A stretch of DNA of 7,650 bases from the NCBI GenBank assembly GCA_012512335.1, contig JAAZEK010000097.1, positions 1 through 7,650 of the forward strand, written 5' to 3'. The position numbers were made by a program, and so were the translations under genes. The notes beneath the pieces are model-generated. The model was not told where the DNA came from and searched no databases. It was given only the letters and a program-made list of their open reading frames with translations. Positions 5,633-7,650 of this stretch are shown piece by piece. The DNA is from Clostridiales bacterium. Lineage in GTDB: Bacteria > Bacillota > Clostridia > Caldicoprobacterales > DTU083. The stretch's first letter is position 1, and every line of letters begins with the position of its first letter.

Positions 5633-6675
5633 TATAAGACCTCAATGAAATAGCAGTGAGATACTACTTCATCATAAGTCGTTCTAAGCAGTTCAGCTCC
5701 TCGTTGTATACTAATTTCATTTTCATTAACAGCACGATACACTAATTGCTCGAATAATATGGGGCTTTCCTTTTTTATGCGAACTGGTTCATTCTTTCTC
5801 CATCCTGCCGAAGACGCAGCAATATAAAAGTCTCTTGCAGTGCTGGTGGTTATGATACCAGATAATTGCGCACGCTTAACAAGCATATACATAGAGATCC
5901 CATATTCTTGTGCTACTAATAACATATCTTTTGATACTGCAGTCCTACGAATGCCAAGCTCTCTAATGGCATCAGTCTTCGGCAACAAGAAAGCACCGCC
6001 TATAGCAGTTGCAACTTCTTCAATTCTGCTATCTTCTATAATATCTGGCCATTCAAACATCAAGTGAGAAAGCTCGTGTATAATGGTGGATCTGTTTCTT
6101 TCTGGGCTCATATTATTATTTACCACAATATATGGACGGTCATTTACAAAACCATTCATACCAGAAAATTTATCATTATCGATATCGCAGAAGTAAACTA
6201 ATATTCCCTTGTTCTCCAAAATCTCAGTTAAGTTATCTATTGGCCCATCAATAGCCAAATTTAAATGTTTCCTCAACAATTGCGCATCAGACTCACTATC
6301 GTTGGAAAGTTTAAGTACAGTGGTTGCAGGAGCATCTGGTAAAACCTCTCCACCTAATATTTCGACAATGGTCATAAAGCGGTTGAAATACTCTTCTACG
6401 GACTCTCTAACATAATCCTGCTGAGAAACAGAAAGCTTAGAGTTCTTTCTAAACTCTCCATGGTAAAACACCAAGTTCTGATTACGAACAGCCAAAAAAT
6501 CCGACACACGGACTCCTAGCGCTTTTGCCATTTGTTTAATAACTTCCATATCTGGCTTTCGTTTTCCACTTTCATAATTGGAAACAGCCATTGAAGTCAT
6601 ATCAATTTGCTCAGCCAGTTCCTTCATAGTCATTTTGTTCTTCAAACGGTAGTATTTAAGGTTTTTGCTGAACAT
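5632..6675 (-). CDS. XRE-type DNA-binding protein fused to ImmA/IrrE (M78) metalloprotease domain (347 aa)
   Basis: The N-terminus is a helix-turn-helix of the XRE/Cro class: LKYYRLKNKMTMKELAEQID then MTSMAVSNYESGKRKP, about residues 7-41. Residues ~160-235 form an ImmA/IrrE (DUF955, peptidase M78) zinc-protease domain. It has the zinc motif HELSH at 200-204 and a likely third ligand among the glutamates of RIEEVATAIGGAFLLP at 217-232. A C-terminal ~100-residue helical region follows. Proteins of this COG2856 type act as proteolytic regulators: in Bacillus ICEBs1, ImmA cleaves a repressor, and Deinococcus IrrE/PprI cleaves DdrO. Here the repressor and protease are one protein. The ATG at 6675 is preferred: it has a near-perfect Shine-Dalgarno site eight bases upstream, and a GTG at 6684 lies inside that site. 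The gene overlaps the PIN gene by one base. It is likely to regulate its own promoter and to act as antitoxin or sensor for the PIN protein, which is inference. Confidence 0.93.
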   Translation of the reverse strand: MFSKNLKYYRLKNKMTMKELAEQIDMTSMAVSNYESGKRKPDMEVIKQMAKALGVRVSDFLAVRNQNLVFYHGEFRKNSKLSVSQQDYVRESVEEYFNRFMTIVEILGGEVLPDAPATTVLKLSNDSESDAQLLRKHLNLAIDGPIDNLTEILENKGILVYFCDIDNDKFSGMNGFVNDRPYIVVNNNMSPERNRSTIIHELSHLMFEWPDIIEDSRIEEVATAIGGAFLLPKTDAIRELGIRRTAVSKDMLLVAQEYGISMYMLVKRAQLSGIITTSTARDFYIAASSAGWRKNEPVRIKKESPILFEQLVYRAVNENEISIQRGAELLRTTYDEVVSHCYFIEVL

Positions 6676-6679
6676 ACTT

Positions 6680-6690
6680 ATCACCTCCTT
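6680..6690 (-). promoter_or_regulatory. Near-perfect Shine-Dalgarno site of the XRE-ImmA gene
   Basis: The minus strand reads AAGGAGGTGAT, which is complementary to almost the whole anti-Shine-Dalgarno tail of 16S rRNA. The ATG at 6675 lies four bases after its end, and eight after the AGGAGG core. The GTG that would begin a longer reading is part of this site, so the site decides the start in favour of 6675. Confidence 0.85.
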
Positions 6691-6698
6691 ATGTTTAT

Positions 6699-6726
6699 AT
6701 TATACTACAAAATAGATAAAAGTAAA
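6699..6726 (-). promoter_or_regulatory. Sigma-A-type promoter of the XRE-ImmA/PIN operon
   Basis: On the minus strand the -35 box is TTTACT (revcomp of 6721-6726), four of six to consensus. The -10 box is TATAAT (revcomp of 6699-6704), a perfect match, with a 16-base spacer. The start of transcription would fall a few bases before the Shine-Dalgarno site, so the leader is short. The promoter overlaps symmetric half-sites (TGTTTA at 6692-6697 and TAAACA at 6723-6728), and the palindrome CACTAGTG sits at 6727-6734, next to the -35 box. Both are candidate binding sites for the XRE domain of the first gene. Confidence 0.65.
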
Positions 6727-6766
6727 CACTAGTGAGGAAATTTCTTTTTGTTTGCGCTCTAATCAC

Positions 6767-7650
6767 TTAAAATCTTCTGGTAAAATTTATAGTAGCAAAA
6801 TCATTAGCAGAATCCAATCTTCTCACTTTATATGTAGTGAATTCTTCTTCGGCTTTATAGATAGATATCTCTAGTGATTTATCGCCTTTAGGGATGAATT
6901 GATTTTTTACATTAATATAAAATGACAAATCAAGCTCTTTAACTCCCTTGTCATCCACTTCCTTAAAATCAAGCAGCATGCTATGATTTTGTAAGGTCAC
7001 ACCAGTAAATCTTTTATAGAGAGCTTGCGTTGATCCCATAGCATTATCTCTCGCTGGTAAAATATCAAAGTACTTGCTGTATTGTAAAAAATATTCTGCC
7101 CAGTGATCTACTAGCTCCATATTTTTAGCAGGATCTTGGCTAAGAAAATTCGGCCAGTGCATACCGTAATAGCTCTTTTTTATTATATTTGGTGTATCTG
7201 CACCAACAACATCCCAAGGCGTTAAGTCTGATGTCCTGTCAACAGTTATAATTCCATTTTCAACACCTACATCAACAGGCTTCTCAGCTGTGGTGTACTG
7301 CATGCTTTTAAAAGGAGTTGAAACAAACTTTATGCCATATTCAGCCAGAATAACTGATAACTTATCATCATCTGGAGAAAATGTATAGTTAAAACAAGGC
7401 GGAATAAAGCTTTTTATATGAGTGGGAAATTCGTTTTGATGCAAAATTTCAAAGTATGCATCCAAATGCTCTCTTGTAATATCAGGTGGCGTCATCCTAT
7501 GAACACCAGTATCATCTACATTAGCTTGAAAGAACTCTGCTCTTTCCATAATCCCATCATCATTCCAATACATGTGAACTAATCCATGTAGCGCAAGCTC
7601 CATATAATCTTGCCCAGAATTTATTATGTCTCTAACCTTATCAATAGAAG
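6767..7650 (-). CDS. Polysaccharide-deacetylase-like (NodB-fold) protein, N-terminus outside window
   Basis: The frame stays open to the right edge (SIDKVRDIINSGQ upstream of the first methionine, at 7603). That ATG has no good ribosome site, so the gene begins right of the window. The visible part is at least 293 residues. ELALHGLVHMYW, at about residues 2-13 counted from that methionine, matches the metal-binding HxxxH motif 2 of polysaccharide deacetylases. SFIPPCFNYTFS at ~65-76 is like the RPPxG motif 3, and the GMHWPNF segment at ~147-153 is a plausible His-containing later motif. The catalytic Asp-Asp motif 1 would be outside the window. The last ~75 residues (SLEISIYKAEEEFTTYKV and neighbours) look like an added beta domain. 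Such enzymes remove N- or O-acetyl groups from extracellular glycans. The secretion signal, if any, is not visible, and the call is by motif pattern and may only be fold-level. Confidence 0.6.
   Translation of the reverse strand, partial: SIDKVRDIINSGQDYMELALHGLVHMYWNDDGIMERAEFFQANVDDTGVHRMTPPDITREHLDAYFEILHQNEFPTHIKSFIPPCFNYTFSPDDDKLSVILAEYGIKFVSTPFKSMQYTTAEKPVDVGVENGIITVDRTSDLTPWDVVGADTPNIIKKSYYGMHWPNFLSQDPAKNMELVDHWAEYFLQYSKYFDILPARDNAMGSTQALYKRFTGVTLQNHSMLLDFKEVDDKGVKELDLSFYINVKNQFIPKGDKSLEISIYKAEEEFTTYKVRRLDSANDFATINFTRRF

Overview
The window looks like a piece of a low-GC, Gram-positive, probably clostridial (anaerobic Firmicutes) chromosome. The reasons are AT-rich intergenic DNA, strong AGGAGG-type Shine-Dalgarno sites, an iron-dependent butanol-dehydrogenase-like enzyme, and several accessory families common in Clostridia (AAA_14/DUF4143 ATPase, XRE-ImmA/IrrE regulator, PIN protein). 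The genus cannot be fixed from the sequence alone. No rRNA, tRNA, CRISPR array, complete insertion sequence or replication origin was recognised.

Left part (1-2177): the 3' part of a PPP-family metallophosphoesterase enters from the left edge. It is followed on the same strand by a small protein of unknown function (604-981). A convergent 167-bp gap carries three tandem copies of a ~20-bp repeat plus a diverged inverted copy. It separates these genes from a minus-strand gene for a helical protein of unknown function (1149-2177).

Middle (2178-4954): a 229-bp divergent region holds a perfect 12-bp inverted repeat, a third half-copy overlapping a -35 box, and a promoter for an AAA_14/DUF4143 ATPase (2407-3672). 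An iron-containing alcohol dehydrogenase (3718-4893) follows on the same strand. It ends in a strong GC-rich hairpin that probably terminates transcription.

Right part (4913-7650, all minus strand): a well-formed promoter and a near-perfect Shine-Dalgarno site drive a two-gene operon. The first gene encodes an XRE helix-turn-helix protein fused to an ImmA/IrrE (M78) metalloprotease domain. The second encodes a PIN-domain protein with all four expected acidic residues, and the genes overlap by one base. This has the layout of a toxin-antitoxin or stress-response pair. Immediately after the PIN stop, in the same frame, lies a decayed internal fragment of what looks like a carbon-nitrogen hydrolase (nitrilase family). 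This suggests that the pair landed in, or replaced part of, an older gene. At the right edge is the C-terminal portion of a polysaccharide-deacetylase-like (NodB-fold) protein whose start lies outside the window.

The most notable items are the XRE-M78/PIN pair beside the nitrilase remnant, the inverted-repeat operator in front of the ATPase, and the 20-bp repeat cluster between convergent genes. Nothing here can be declared a new system from sequence alone. The genes look like independent accessory modules rather than one pathway.
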